DNA of 64,000 nt. It comes from Aphanomyces cochlioides. Lineage: Eukaryota > Oomycota > Saprolegniomycetes > Saprolegniales > Verrucalvaceae. Position numbers and translations under genes: made by a program. This document shows, piece after piece, positions 54,612-64,000 of the stretch; the stretch's first letter is position 1; each line of letters opens with the position of its first letter. The stretch lies in assembly GCA_019828595.1 (NCBI GenBank), contig JAHQRK010000004.1, positions 310,001 to 374,000 on the forward strand, written 5' to 3'. Under the pieces are notes generated by a model. It saw nothing but the letters and a program-made list of their open reading frames with translations. It was not told the origin of the DNA and ran no database searches.

Positions 54612-55394
54612 TCAACTTGGCCTTTTTGTCGTCGAATAGATGAAAGATCGCCGGGAAAGATGAAATATCGAAGCGGTGGATTTCCTCCATGGAGCAGCGA
54701 CACGTTTGCTGGTCGAGCAGTCTTCAGAGCACGTCCAGAGCACGTCCATTCCTACAGTGTAGTCGCCTCTCAGCGTTTTTGCGCATTGACAGGAATCCCC
54801 CCACGCTCTCTCTGCGGCGTCCACAATCGATAAAATTGCCAAATTTCGACTTGAATCCATCGAAAAACTAGCGCACCTTTCACCGGACGAAGGAGTCGGC
54901 GTGGCTTTAAATGCAGGCAGTCCAAGAGTGTCTAGAGGAAGGGCCAGAGCATGCAAAAAGGCGCCATGCATCGCATCCAGAAATGTCGCCAAGTGCCATC
55001 TTGGAATGAGGATTTTCACGAAAAAAGATTCGTCGGTCGTGGATTTCTGAAAGGATTCGAGCAGAGAGTCGAGCAGAGCGCAGTGATGCTGGACGGCAGC
55101 AGCAAAACGCTGAAACCGCTTTGAAACCTCAGCGCGGGTTTGATTAGTTTGGCATGGTGTGATTGGCGAGAGGGGGTGGCCGTGGATAGTTGAAACCGTC
55201 GATCGTAACGGAAAATAAATGAAGAAAAGAAGAAAGCTCGCATATCGAATCTGTCCAAGAGGATCCAAGGAGAGGACTGCTGAGGACATGCCGCAAGAAG
55301 TCCGAGCGCAGAGCTCAGCGTCGTCTCGCCATGATCGAAATGGAGCGGCGCCGGTTGGGATTACAGGTGGATGGACGGTCAACCAGCGTGTCAT
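54612..55394 (-). CDS. Hypothetical protein, uncertain
   Basis: A 260-codon frame reaches back to the start of the PP2A gene on the other strand. The middle (FVKILIPRWHLATFLDAMHG, FLHALALPLDTLGLPAF) looks protein-like and alpha-helical. The N-terminal 60 residues overlap the probable promoter of PP2A-B, so the true start may be an internal ATG. No motif or family is recognised, and introns cannot be excluded. Confidence 0.25.
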   Translation of the reverse strand: MTRWLTVHPPVIPTGAAPFRSWRDDAELCARTSCGMSSAVLSLDPLGQIRYASFLLFFIYFPLRSTVSTIHGHPLSPITPCQTNQTRAEVSKRFQRFAAAVQHHCALLDSLLESFQKSTTDESFFVKILIPRWHLATFLDAMHGAFLHALALPLDTLGLPAFKATPTPSSGERCASFSMDSSRNLAILSIVDAAERAWGDSCQCAKTLRGDYTVGMDVLWTCSEDCSTSKRVAAPWRKSTASIFHLSRRSFIYSTTKRPS

Positions 55395-56962
55395 GGCCCC
55401 TCAGCCGGACAACTCGGTGCGATCCGACTGCAAAGAACGTAAGTTTGGCGCTCGATTTTAGCATCTCATGCGTGTGTTCGATCGATACTAGCGGACATTA
55501 TCACGGCGGTCGAGTATGACCGATCTGGAGAGTATTTGGCGACGGGAATGAAAGGAGGGCATGTCGTTGTCTACTCCAAAGATGGAAGCTCCCACCAGGT
55601 ACTCTCTCACGCATGCCAGAGTCCAACGATTGATGCAATCGACTAGAGAGAGAGGCTGCGGCGGTCTTTTCAGTCGCAAGATAGTCGCTACACGCCGTAC
55701 AAGAATTTCCAGAGCCACAATCCAGAGTTTGACTACCTCAAGAGTCTTGAGATCGAGGAGAAAATCAACCAGATCAAGTGGTGTCGGCCGTCCAACAACG
55801 CCTTGTATCTCCTCTCGACAAACGACAAGACCATCAAGCTCTGGAAGCTCCATGACCGCGACGTCCGATCCGTTTCGCAGTATGCGCACAGCCCGACGCA
55901 TGGCGAGAGGATTCGGTTTCCAACTGTCAACGTCACGGACACGGTGGCCGTCGCGACGACCAAGAAGGTCTTTGCCAATGCTCACACGTACCATATCAAC
56001 TCGATTGCGCTCAACAGCGACGGTGAAACGTTCATGTCGGCTGACGACTTGCGCATTAATCTGTGGCACTTGGGCATTTCCGACCAAAGTTTCAGTACGC
56101 GCGCCGTGATTCCTCCCATGATTCTCATCGTCTTCACATAGATATCGTCGACATCAAGCCCAACAACATGGAGGAGTTGACGGAAGTCATCACGTCGGCA
56201 GACTTTCACCCGACGCACTGCAACATTATGATGTACAGCACAAGTCGAGGGTCCGTGAAACTTGGTGACATGCGCATGTCGGCGCTGTGTGATAACCACT
56301 CGAGAAGTAAGTCCTTGTCGGAGTCGCAGCAGCTGACGGTGGACGTAGTCTTTGAAGACCAAGAGGACCCTGCAGCGCGCAGTTTCTTCTCTGAAATCAT
56401 TGCGTCCATCTCGGACATTAAATTCTCTCCCGACGGCCGCTATATCATCTCGCGCGACTACTTGACGCTCAAGATTTGGGATATCAACATGGAAGCACGC
56501 CCTGTACAAACGATCAATGTCCGCGAGTGCTCGATGGACTGCACTCATGGTTTCTTTGGCTAGATCCATGAACATTTGCGACCAAAGTTGTGTGAATTGT
56601 ACGACACGGATTGCATTTTCGACAAGTTTGAATGCGCCGTCAGCGGCGACGGCAACAATTTCATCACGGGGTCGTACAACAGTGAATTCCATATCTACGA
56701 CCGCTATGGACGCACCGACTATTGTCTCAATCCGCTGTCGAATGCTGGCCGCCGACGATTTTCAGCGCCGCACCATGCTATTTCAGGAGCAATTGCAAAT
56801 GGAGGCGAGTCGGAACCGCTCGATTACAAGTCCAAAGTGCTCCAGACAACGTGGCATCCGACCAATAATGAAGTTGCCGTCGCCATCCGCAACAATTTGT
56901 ACGTATACTCGACAAAGCCCGACGCGCCGACCCCGATGAGGAGCAGTAAAGTGATGAAGTGA
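55393..56962 (+). CDS. Protein phosphatase 2A regulatory subunit B (PR55/B55)
   Basis: Exons 55,393-55,438, 55,492-55,598, 55,647-56,094, 56,142-56,306, 56,349-56,518 and 56,564-56,962 give 444 residues if the ATG at 55,393 is used; an open frame continues upstream to 55,219, so the start is open to doubt. The WD40 propeller of the B55 family is plain: ADIITA-type [106 protein letters not shown] and [18 protein letters not shown]. The 42-nt intron 56,307-56,348 is a multiple of three and open, so it can be missed and would insert 14 foreign residues. The subunit guides PP2A to mitotic and signalling substrates. Confidence 0.93.
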
Positions 56963-57053
56963 CCATCAAACAACTTTGCGTCGTAGGCTACATGTAAAAG
57001 TAATTGCATTGTTCGTTGGAAGACAGGCAACACGCATTTTGTTTGTCAAATCT

Positions 57054-57713
57054 TTATGTCAAGATGGCCTTGAATTCTTCAAATTCGATCTCGCCGCTCT
57101 GGTCGACATCCAACTTGTTTATCATTTCCTACTTGGATTGTCCGTGGACGCGCTCCATAAAGTCGACTTGCCTCAATATTGATGGTCAATCCAAAGTCCA
57201 CTTTGATGATTTTCACAAGAGTGTCGCGCTTGACGACGCCAGTTTTATCAGGCTTGCCGCCGCACGCCACGAACGCGTCAACTGCAGACAGCATGAAGAA
57301 TTCAATCCAACCGCAACTTACTCATGTCGCTTTCGTCGTTGTACAACGCGGCTCTGTCTTTTTGGTTGTCAATGACTTGTAGGAATTCCGCAAAGTCTAC
57401 AACCTGAATTAAAGATAAAAGACGATGGTCGTACCGATAGCACCGCTCATATCTTCGTCGACTTCACTGATCATCTGGAACAGCTCTTCTTCCGTGGGTT
57501 GTTGACCCATCGCTGTCGAAAATGGATGAGATGTTTACGAGATGCTGAAAATACCTTCCAGAACTTGGCGTAGCTCCCACACGTCAATGGTTCCGCTTCT
57601 GTACGCTGCCATGACGATCTCTCTTGACCATTCTCATTGTACCTGTCTTTATCAAAGGCAAGGAATGCTTCCCGGCACGCGTCGATTTCATCTTGAGCTA
57701 ATACCATGTTCAA
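57054..57713 (-). CDS. Calmodulin-like EF-hand protein
   Basis: Six exons (57,643-57,713, 57,555-57,598, 57,435-57,512, 57,322-57,396, 57,172-57,281, 57,054-57,128) give 148 or 150 residues, depending on whether the ATG at 57,707 or 57,713 is used. Length and layout are those of calmodulin. EF-hand loops 1 (FDKDRSGTIDVWEL), 2 (VDEDMSGAIDFAEF) and 4 (LDVDQSGEIEFEEF) have the Asp/Glu ligands for calcium. Loop 3 (CGGKPDKTGVVKRDTL) lacks them. It is too different from true calmodulin to be that, and centrin-like or axonemal light-chain roles are possible. The fifth intron (57,129-57,171) has a GC donor instead of GT, while splicing it as GC..AG restores the fourth EF-hand exactly. Confidence 0.85.
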
Positions 57714-57811
57714 ACGAAAAGAGGCGACGTTTCAAGTCTTCTGGGTTCCAAGTATGATTCTAGTCCAAATATAGATTTATTGAAACAAAATGAAGTTAGC
57801 ATGCTTTTCTG

Positions 57812-60800
57812 CTAGTCTAGTTTATGCTTTGGTGGAGGAATATGAATCGCATTAGATCCTGTAAGCTTGATCAACGTCTCTGGCGAGCGCAGCATTCGAA
57901 CCAAAGTTTCGTACAGGCGACCCTCATCCTAAATTCATACAATTAATATCAACCGCGCAGTTTTGATCGATTACCTTCAAATGGCCGATATATTCTTCCT
58001 TTCGAGCGATGTAAATACCCTACGAGAGGAAAGACTTTAGTTGCAGTGATGTGGACGAGCATACCTCGACTAGATCCAAGAGATCGTTTGGGTTGGGCAA
58101 TTCATTGTACAAAACTTTGTACATTTCACCTCGGAGCATTTCTTTAAAGAAAGCCCCAACTGTGAAAACCACGAAAATGTACGCAGCAGTCAAACCATAC
58201 GAGCCGATACCAAGTTTAGTCAAGCCAGAAACGATATTGTCCGAGACAGTGATCAAACAGAACCCATCCTTGTCTTCAGGGCTTTCCTGACAGTTGACTG
58301 GAAGTCCATCATTTTCGCCCGGACGATTGGAAGCATCAGTTGAATTGATAACCCACCAACTCACGCCGTTTTCGATATTTCGCTGGATTGACATATCTCT
58401 CTTCGCATAGTTAGTTCGAGGGGTCACCGCAGATGAGGCAGGGACTTTTAACACAGGATTGAAAAAGTTTTTAATCCGAATTGCGTTCGGGGCGACAATA
58501 ATGTCATCAGAAGCAAGAGATACAGAAGTGAGGTTTGAGCCTAATGCAGTTGCCATCGACGCGTTTGAACCGAGGATAGAAGATGTGCTTGCTGGGGTCG
58601 CTGCAGCCACATTTGTGCCTTGCACTAAAGAAATCAAAGATGTTCGATCCAAAGCCGTCAGACTTTGTTCGAACGACTTTGTAACATCTTGATTTCCTTG
58701 AGGCCCATCTCTTGAGAACGAGACACGCAAGCTCCACTTGAGACTTTCATTTGATCGAAGGCGATTGACGAGTTCACGACGTAGTGGTGGGGAGCTAATC
58801 CAGAGGTCCTTGGAATACGACGAGAACGAATTCTTCTGGATGACTGTGTCGGTACTCTTGATTTTTAATCCACCATAACGTGGCCCATTAGAGTCCCCAT
58901 TGCTATAGAATTCCTGCAAAGTTCCATCTTCTTGAACCAAGCCAAATTTAACCGTGACAGTCTTGACGGCATTTTCCTGTGTCGAAGGATTCAAACTCGA
59001 AAACATTGCCAATGGAGCAATCACGCAGAATAACAGCACAAATAGAATGAACCCGCCAGTCAGGAATTTCTTGTAGACAGGATGACGCTTGTTTCCCTTC
59101 AAGTAGACGGCATCTCGAATACGCTCATCCATTTCATGGCGGACGAGAAATAAAGTGGCCGCAGTTTCTTCGAGCAACAGCCACATGTCCTTATTCAGCG
59201 CCGTCTTTGAGCACATCCAGTCAAGTAAACATCGGATTTCAAAGGCAAATGGAATAGCCATGAAGACTTTAAAGCCTTTACCATAAAGCTCATGAGTCCA
59301 TGACTGTTCTTCAATGGATTTCTTGTTATGGTGATTACTTCGGAACACCTGATAGCCAAACTTAATCTGGTATGAACTGATCCAAAGGTAAATGCAATGC
59401 AAGACATAAAATCCTTGTAAACCGACTCGAGATTGGAAATATGATTTGCTGGACAGAGGAAGCATCAACCAAAGGCCTAAATGCACTCCAATCAACACAG
59501 TGAAATGGAGAGCCACTTTAATTCGGAGCGAACTGCAGATGAAGGCAGCTCGATCCCATATAATTATGATCAGTTCAAAGAAGATAATCAAAACCATATA
59601 GCCATTCAGCATAGAATCACTCAAATTGATTGAAAAGGTTTCAGAATCGTCCACGGGTTCCCCAAAATATTTGAAAAAGAGGAATGCATAAATGATACAA
59701 ATGAAGGGAATTAATAGCATGGCAGCAAAGTAATCGCGACCAGGTTTCGAACACGTCATCGCTTCGCTGATGTCTTTATCCCAATGTTCAGGTACTGTAG
59801 GCCATAAACGAGCAAAGAAAGCCATTGTTGATGGAAAGGTACTCTCCAGCCAAATCATGACTTTGTTTGGTTTTTTGGGGATTGTCGGTACTTGGTCAAC
59901 AAACTCGAGCAATGGCTGGGTCTCATTTTGCTCTAATTGACCGCTAGATCCTTCTCGCAATGAACGTGGCGACTCTGACATCATAGAGGCTCGAGGGGAG
60001 GCAGACGTACGAGACTGTGCACGCAGTAACGCTTCACGAGGAGATATCGCTCTAGGATCGTTGACTTGTGTTTCTTCTTCGTCGCTATGAGCATTGTGAG
60101 TGGAATCATTCTGAGATCCGCTCCAATGTTGTTCTCTAGATAGCTGGGTCTGCAAGAGTGCTTCCCTGGGCGATGTAACTTGCCGGGGGTGATCGTCATC
60201 CCTGGCAACGTCGTCTGGTGTGCCTTCAAAAGCCACAGCTTTCGAAAGAGCAGCAGGGCGTGATTGTGCCATTTCTCGAACATGAAAATCACCAGGAGTG
60301 GCTTTAACTGTGTCGTCTTTGTGGCGTGCCAAAAAGGCAGCCACATCATACAATTCAGGATCGTCCAAGGAGTCTCTTGACATAACAGTGGTGCGCTGAC
60401 GGTCCAACAATTGAGAAGAATCTTCCTCTGTGTCAACATTTAGCCATAGACCACGCAATTGAAGTTCTCGACGGTGAAACAAGATACTCAAAATGACAAC
60501 AAAGTTCCAAGCAACACCTTTCCACATCGTATCCACCAGTGGATTTGCAATGCCGTCAAACTTGTACAAACCAAAGTACACCATGGGCTGAATTGGGTTT
60601 CGATTTTTCAGCCGAAATAATGTATCTGGGCACCAAGGTTGCATACTAGAAGACTTGAGGTCAAATATAAATTCATAATAAATACCTGGGGTATAAGACA
60701 CTATCACTGTTAATGTTTTGGCAGAAGACAGGAAGTTGGAAGAAATATCGAGCAAATACAACCCAAAATGACTACACATAAAGAAATGAGAATGCAACTT

Positions 60801-63800
60801 TGCTGAATAAACATACGTATCGCATGATTAAGTTCCAAGCGTAAGAGTGCGGACGTGGATTTTCCAGCAATAAGAAACCGAAGGCTGCAAACACGTATAC
60901 CATATTCAGAATATCCCCCTAGGACAAATTTATACCCAAATCAAATGTTAAAACATACTTGGGACACAAAGCTGCAAAAAAAGACGATGCAGCACAAATT
61001 ACGCGTGTGACTTCGAAGTGAATTCAACATCACAGTGAAAAGCTCGAACCACGATGGTAATTGCTCGTCATCCTCTTCATAAATTTGTTCTTCGTGACGC
61101 AAAGATATATCTTGCAACGTCTAGAATTTGAATAAGACTGTGTGACTATTTCAGTCGTCGACTTACGTAGAAAAAGTTGTAAAATGCAAGATATGCCAAT
61201 CCGACAAAATTCTTCGATTCACTCTGTTCTTCGTCTTCAGCATCATTCAGCCAGCTTTCATCGCCCGTAACACTGCTCCATTCACTTCTTGGTCCGTTAA
61301 AATTCTCGTCTTCGTCGTCAAACATAGATGATTCTGGGATCGGGGGAAGACTCATGCCATTGGCATCCAAGTATTCCTCCAGACGTAGCCCGATAGCATG
61401 ACGAGGAACCAATTGACTCAAGTCGGCAACCCATTGGTTAAATTGTTGTTGTGTTTCAAGCAGAACCGTGTAGCGCACTTGATGCGAATTACGCGCAGTG
61501 GCGACGATATGGAGTGCGTACATTTCGTCGGACATTTCGTTAGCTCGATAGGTTTGTTCCGATAAATCAAACACTGATACATCCATCGTGAGAAAAGATG
61601 TCTTCATGCGCTTGCGCTTCTTCATGCTTCGGTGTTTCAAAGCGAGAGCCTCATTTTTGTACCATACAAACGCATGACTGTCAACAACGGCATATCGAGG
61701 CAACTCCTTTGGCGTCCACAATTTCGAATACCACGGCTGTGGCCAGCGGCATTTTCTGTAATATACCCAACCAGCTACGCAGGTTCCTCCCCAGTTCAGA
61801 GGGAAAGTTTGAATTGGAACACTTGGGGCACTGAAAGGGCCTTCTCCCATTCTTGACGAAGCTGCAACTTTAAATTGATAAGTTGTACCAGGGCGCAATC
61901 CGTCGACAACAAATCTAGTTCCTAGAGAGGCTTTCACTTCGATTGGATACGAATAATCTCCAAGGAGTGTGGTCGGAGGGTAAACCTAAACGAAAGTATG
62001 AATGTTGAGACGAATGAAAAGCATCTTCTGACCTGGCGTGTGATAGTGTAACTACGAATGCGATGTAGAGGAGATTCAGGTGCACTCCAAACTAATGTGA
62101 CAGAATTTTGCGTCGTTTCTTCTGTAATAATTGTTGGAGGTTGAGGAGCCGACGGAGGCAAGCTGTAGTTGAGCCCCGAAGCAATATCCATCATTTCTTC
62201 CACTTTATTTACCATTCGAGATATAATAGACTTCAAACGCAAGATAGCTGCTTGTTTCTCTTGCTTCAGAGCTTGCCAGCGTTCAAGGCGATCCATTAAC
62301 ACCTAAGCAACATCAATGTTTGAAATTAGGTTCCCCTACCTCCTCGTGAAGGGCACGACAGCGCTTTTGACTTTGGTCACTTTCCCGACTGGTAAAAGCA
62401 CGGACATAATCGTACAATGGAGATTGATAGATCAACTCTTGGATGTTAATCATCCAAAATATGACGATTGACAACACGGGGACAGTTGCTCCCACGTCTG
62501 GAGCACTGGGATAATTCTTTGGGAATTTGTTGAGGTCCAAAACGGCGGGAGCTGAGAGGCAAACTTTTCCATTAACGTGCGTTCCGAGGGTGCAAAACTC
62601 TGTGGGATTACCAAACACTGGTATTTGGAAGAGTACAAGAAGAAACATGTAGCCCCACGAAAACTCCCGCAGTCTTGAAAGCATTTTACTCTCTGGCGAG
62701 TCAACGTCATTCACATAAACCAGCATATAAATTGCAAAGGCCAAATAAATGCCAGATGCAATGCCAGATCGAATGCATCCCGAGACAAATACCATAATCA
62801 ACAAAACAAAAACCCAGTAGTTCATGACCATAAAGACAAGAAGACGCCAGGGCATTTGGTTTTCTTTCGTATTTGTTGTGAAATCATTTGCATCCCCTGG
62901 CACAACAGATGCAGTCAAGGTGTCTCTGCAATTTTGACCCGAGTCAGTCTCACGAGCGGCAAATTCTGCAGCCATTGTTCGCTTTTCAATTTCCAGGTAG
63001 TACGGTTTTGCACCTGGGATCATGAAGACAAAAAGAATGCAACAATAGTCACTAAATAAGCCCATAGGGTGCTGAAAGTTTAGTGCCAAGTATTCAGCGT
63101 ATTCATCGTGATGTTCAAGCCATTTCCACGGCACCGTTGTGTTACGCGGCCAGTCAAGGAAGGGAGGAAACCAAAGCATGATAAAGTATTGGGTGACACA
63201 AACAAATAACAACATGATGGCCAAGTAATTCCAATTGCGGCAAACTGTAATAGGATGAGATACCATGATCCATCGAACCACCAACAAGTACATGACACTA
63301 ATGATGTTCAAGTGGATAAACGCAGAGATCAACAGCATAAGCATTGTCAGTGTCACTGAGCCTTCAGAAGCAAAGCGAATAAGGAAGTCTTGAACTGACT
63401 TCAGGAAAGGGGTGTCTTCGCTCATGTTGCTACTGCTGGCATGCCATTCGCTGGGCTTTCTTGGCCGTTGTTTCTTAGTATTTGGCTTTGCATCTTTTTC
63501 TGGATCCCAGAATTGCGATGCACGAGTTACTAGGCATAGTAACATGACAACCATGTGTTCCCACGTCATGGACCAAATAGATGAGTGATAATAGTTTCCA
63601 CCGTTTGCCGTATCGGTATTGTTAGATTTGCCCTCCATTAGTTCAGCCATTGTCTTGTTTACACGAGCTAGACCAATCCAACTAGCGCTGTCTTCAAATG
63701 ATTTCGCGTGTTCAGGGCCAAATAGCAATTCGAGCCTATCTGGTTGCAAAGAACGAAATTGGAAAGCATATAGACACAAAATAAAAAACGATGAGAGCCA

Positions 63801-64000
63801 AAAGAGAGATTTCCATGAGCCCGTCCACTTTGGTTTGAAGAGCGTCGTAATAAGAATGGTCAAGTAGGTTACATTGAAGGCGTTGATGTTTCTGCACACA
63901 ATTGCCATGTTGAAAACCAAGAGTACAATAGGGCTGTTCACAAAGACCATTCGTTTTAACTCATTCACAATGACGATAATTGCGTCGATAAATCGACTTC
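57812..64000 (-). CDS. Piezo mechanosensitive ion channel with inserted FN3 and PH-like domains (partial)
   Basis: The window holds nine exons: 62,340-64,000 (open at the window edge), 62,033-62,302, 61,167-61,985, 60,959-61,120, 60,817-60,918, 60,686-60,771, 58,065-60,645, 57,975-58,019 and 57,812-57,928. They add to 1,946 residues plus stop in one frame. Piezo proteins are large trimeric cation channels opened by membrane tension. The N-terminal part has many membrane helices. The C-terminal part has the Piezo pore module, including FWVVFARYFFQLPVFCQ, MVYFGLYKFDGIANP, a large extracellular cap, and the end RLYETLVRMLRSPETLIKLT, a Piezo hallmark. Between the two, at about residues 560-840, lie a helical segment, a fibronectin type III domain and a PH-like domain, which standard Piezos lack. 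The real N-terminus and perhaps several hundred residues lie beyond 64,000. Confidence 0.92.
61400..62157 (-). other. FN3 and PH-like domain insertion within Piezo
   Basis: FN3, about 61,805-62,157 with intron 61,986-62,032: PSAPQPPTIITEETTQNSVT, then LVWSAPESPLHRIRSYTITR, and LRPGTTYQFKVAASSRMGEG, PFSAPSVPIQTF. This is the complete strand pattern, with the core Trp and the Tyr-x-Phe-x-Val. PH-like, about 61,400-61,800: VAGWVYYRKCRWPQPWYSKL, WTPKELPRYAVVDSHAFVWY, FDLSEQTYRANEMSDEMYAL, and at the end LETQQQFNQWVADLSQL with the helix Trp typical of PH domains. Both sit in a region without membrane helices, so they should face the cytoplasm. Confidence 0.78.

Overview
The window looks like nuclear DNA of an oomycete, most consistent with a saprolegnialean water mould such as Aphanomyces. 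This is inferred from gene content, not from a database match. The evidence is: a seven-transmembrane receptor fused to a phosphatidylinositol phosphate kinase (the GPCR-PIPK class known from oomycetes and Dictyostelium), ankyrin-repeat/TKL-kinase genes, very short introns (about 33-55 nt, GT..AG) in almost every host gene, and flagellate-cell genes (a CPAP/SAS-4 centriole protein).

Region 1 (1-2860) is host sequence: the 3' end of a propionyl-CoA carboxylase alpha subunit and a 13-exon p24/GOLD cargo-receptor-like gene with an unusual extra luminal region. Region 2 (about 2990-41280) is a transposon graveyard. It holds hAT, PIF/Harbinger and MULE-like remnants, and L1/Tx1-like LINEs in both orientations. 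Two of these LINEs lie in tandem and each begins directly after the same 15-bp piece of a tRNA-Ala 5' end. An ankyrin/kinase gene is split by a 4.75-kb hAT element with a perfect 8-bp target duplication, and that element carries a complete Harbinger element inside it. Two pogo-like elements follow with clear terminal inverted repeats and TA duplications. A broken piece of a TOR-kinase gene (kinase core and FATC tail) ends the region.

Region 3 (41900-64000) is compact, gene-dense host sequence: two tandem paralogues with a C1q/TNF-like domain, CPAP/SAS-4, an RluA-type pseudouridine synthase, the GPCR-PIPK, a secreted subtilisin-like protease, a J-domain membrane protein, the PP2A B/PR55 regulatory subunit, a calmodulin-like EF-hand protein, and most of a Piezo mechanosensitive channel. 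The Piezo carries an inserted coiled coil, fibronectin type III domain and PH-like domain.

Splice models for PCCA, p24, CPAP, RluA, GPCR-PIPK, subtilisin, DnaJ, PP2A-B, the EF-hand gene and Piezo were built by hand. Every one sums to a whole number of codons. Degenerate telomere-like G/T-rich tracts recur between genes, and a (CCCCCAAA)n microsatellite of about 40 units has eaten into one LINE.
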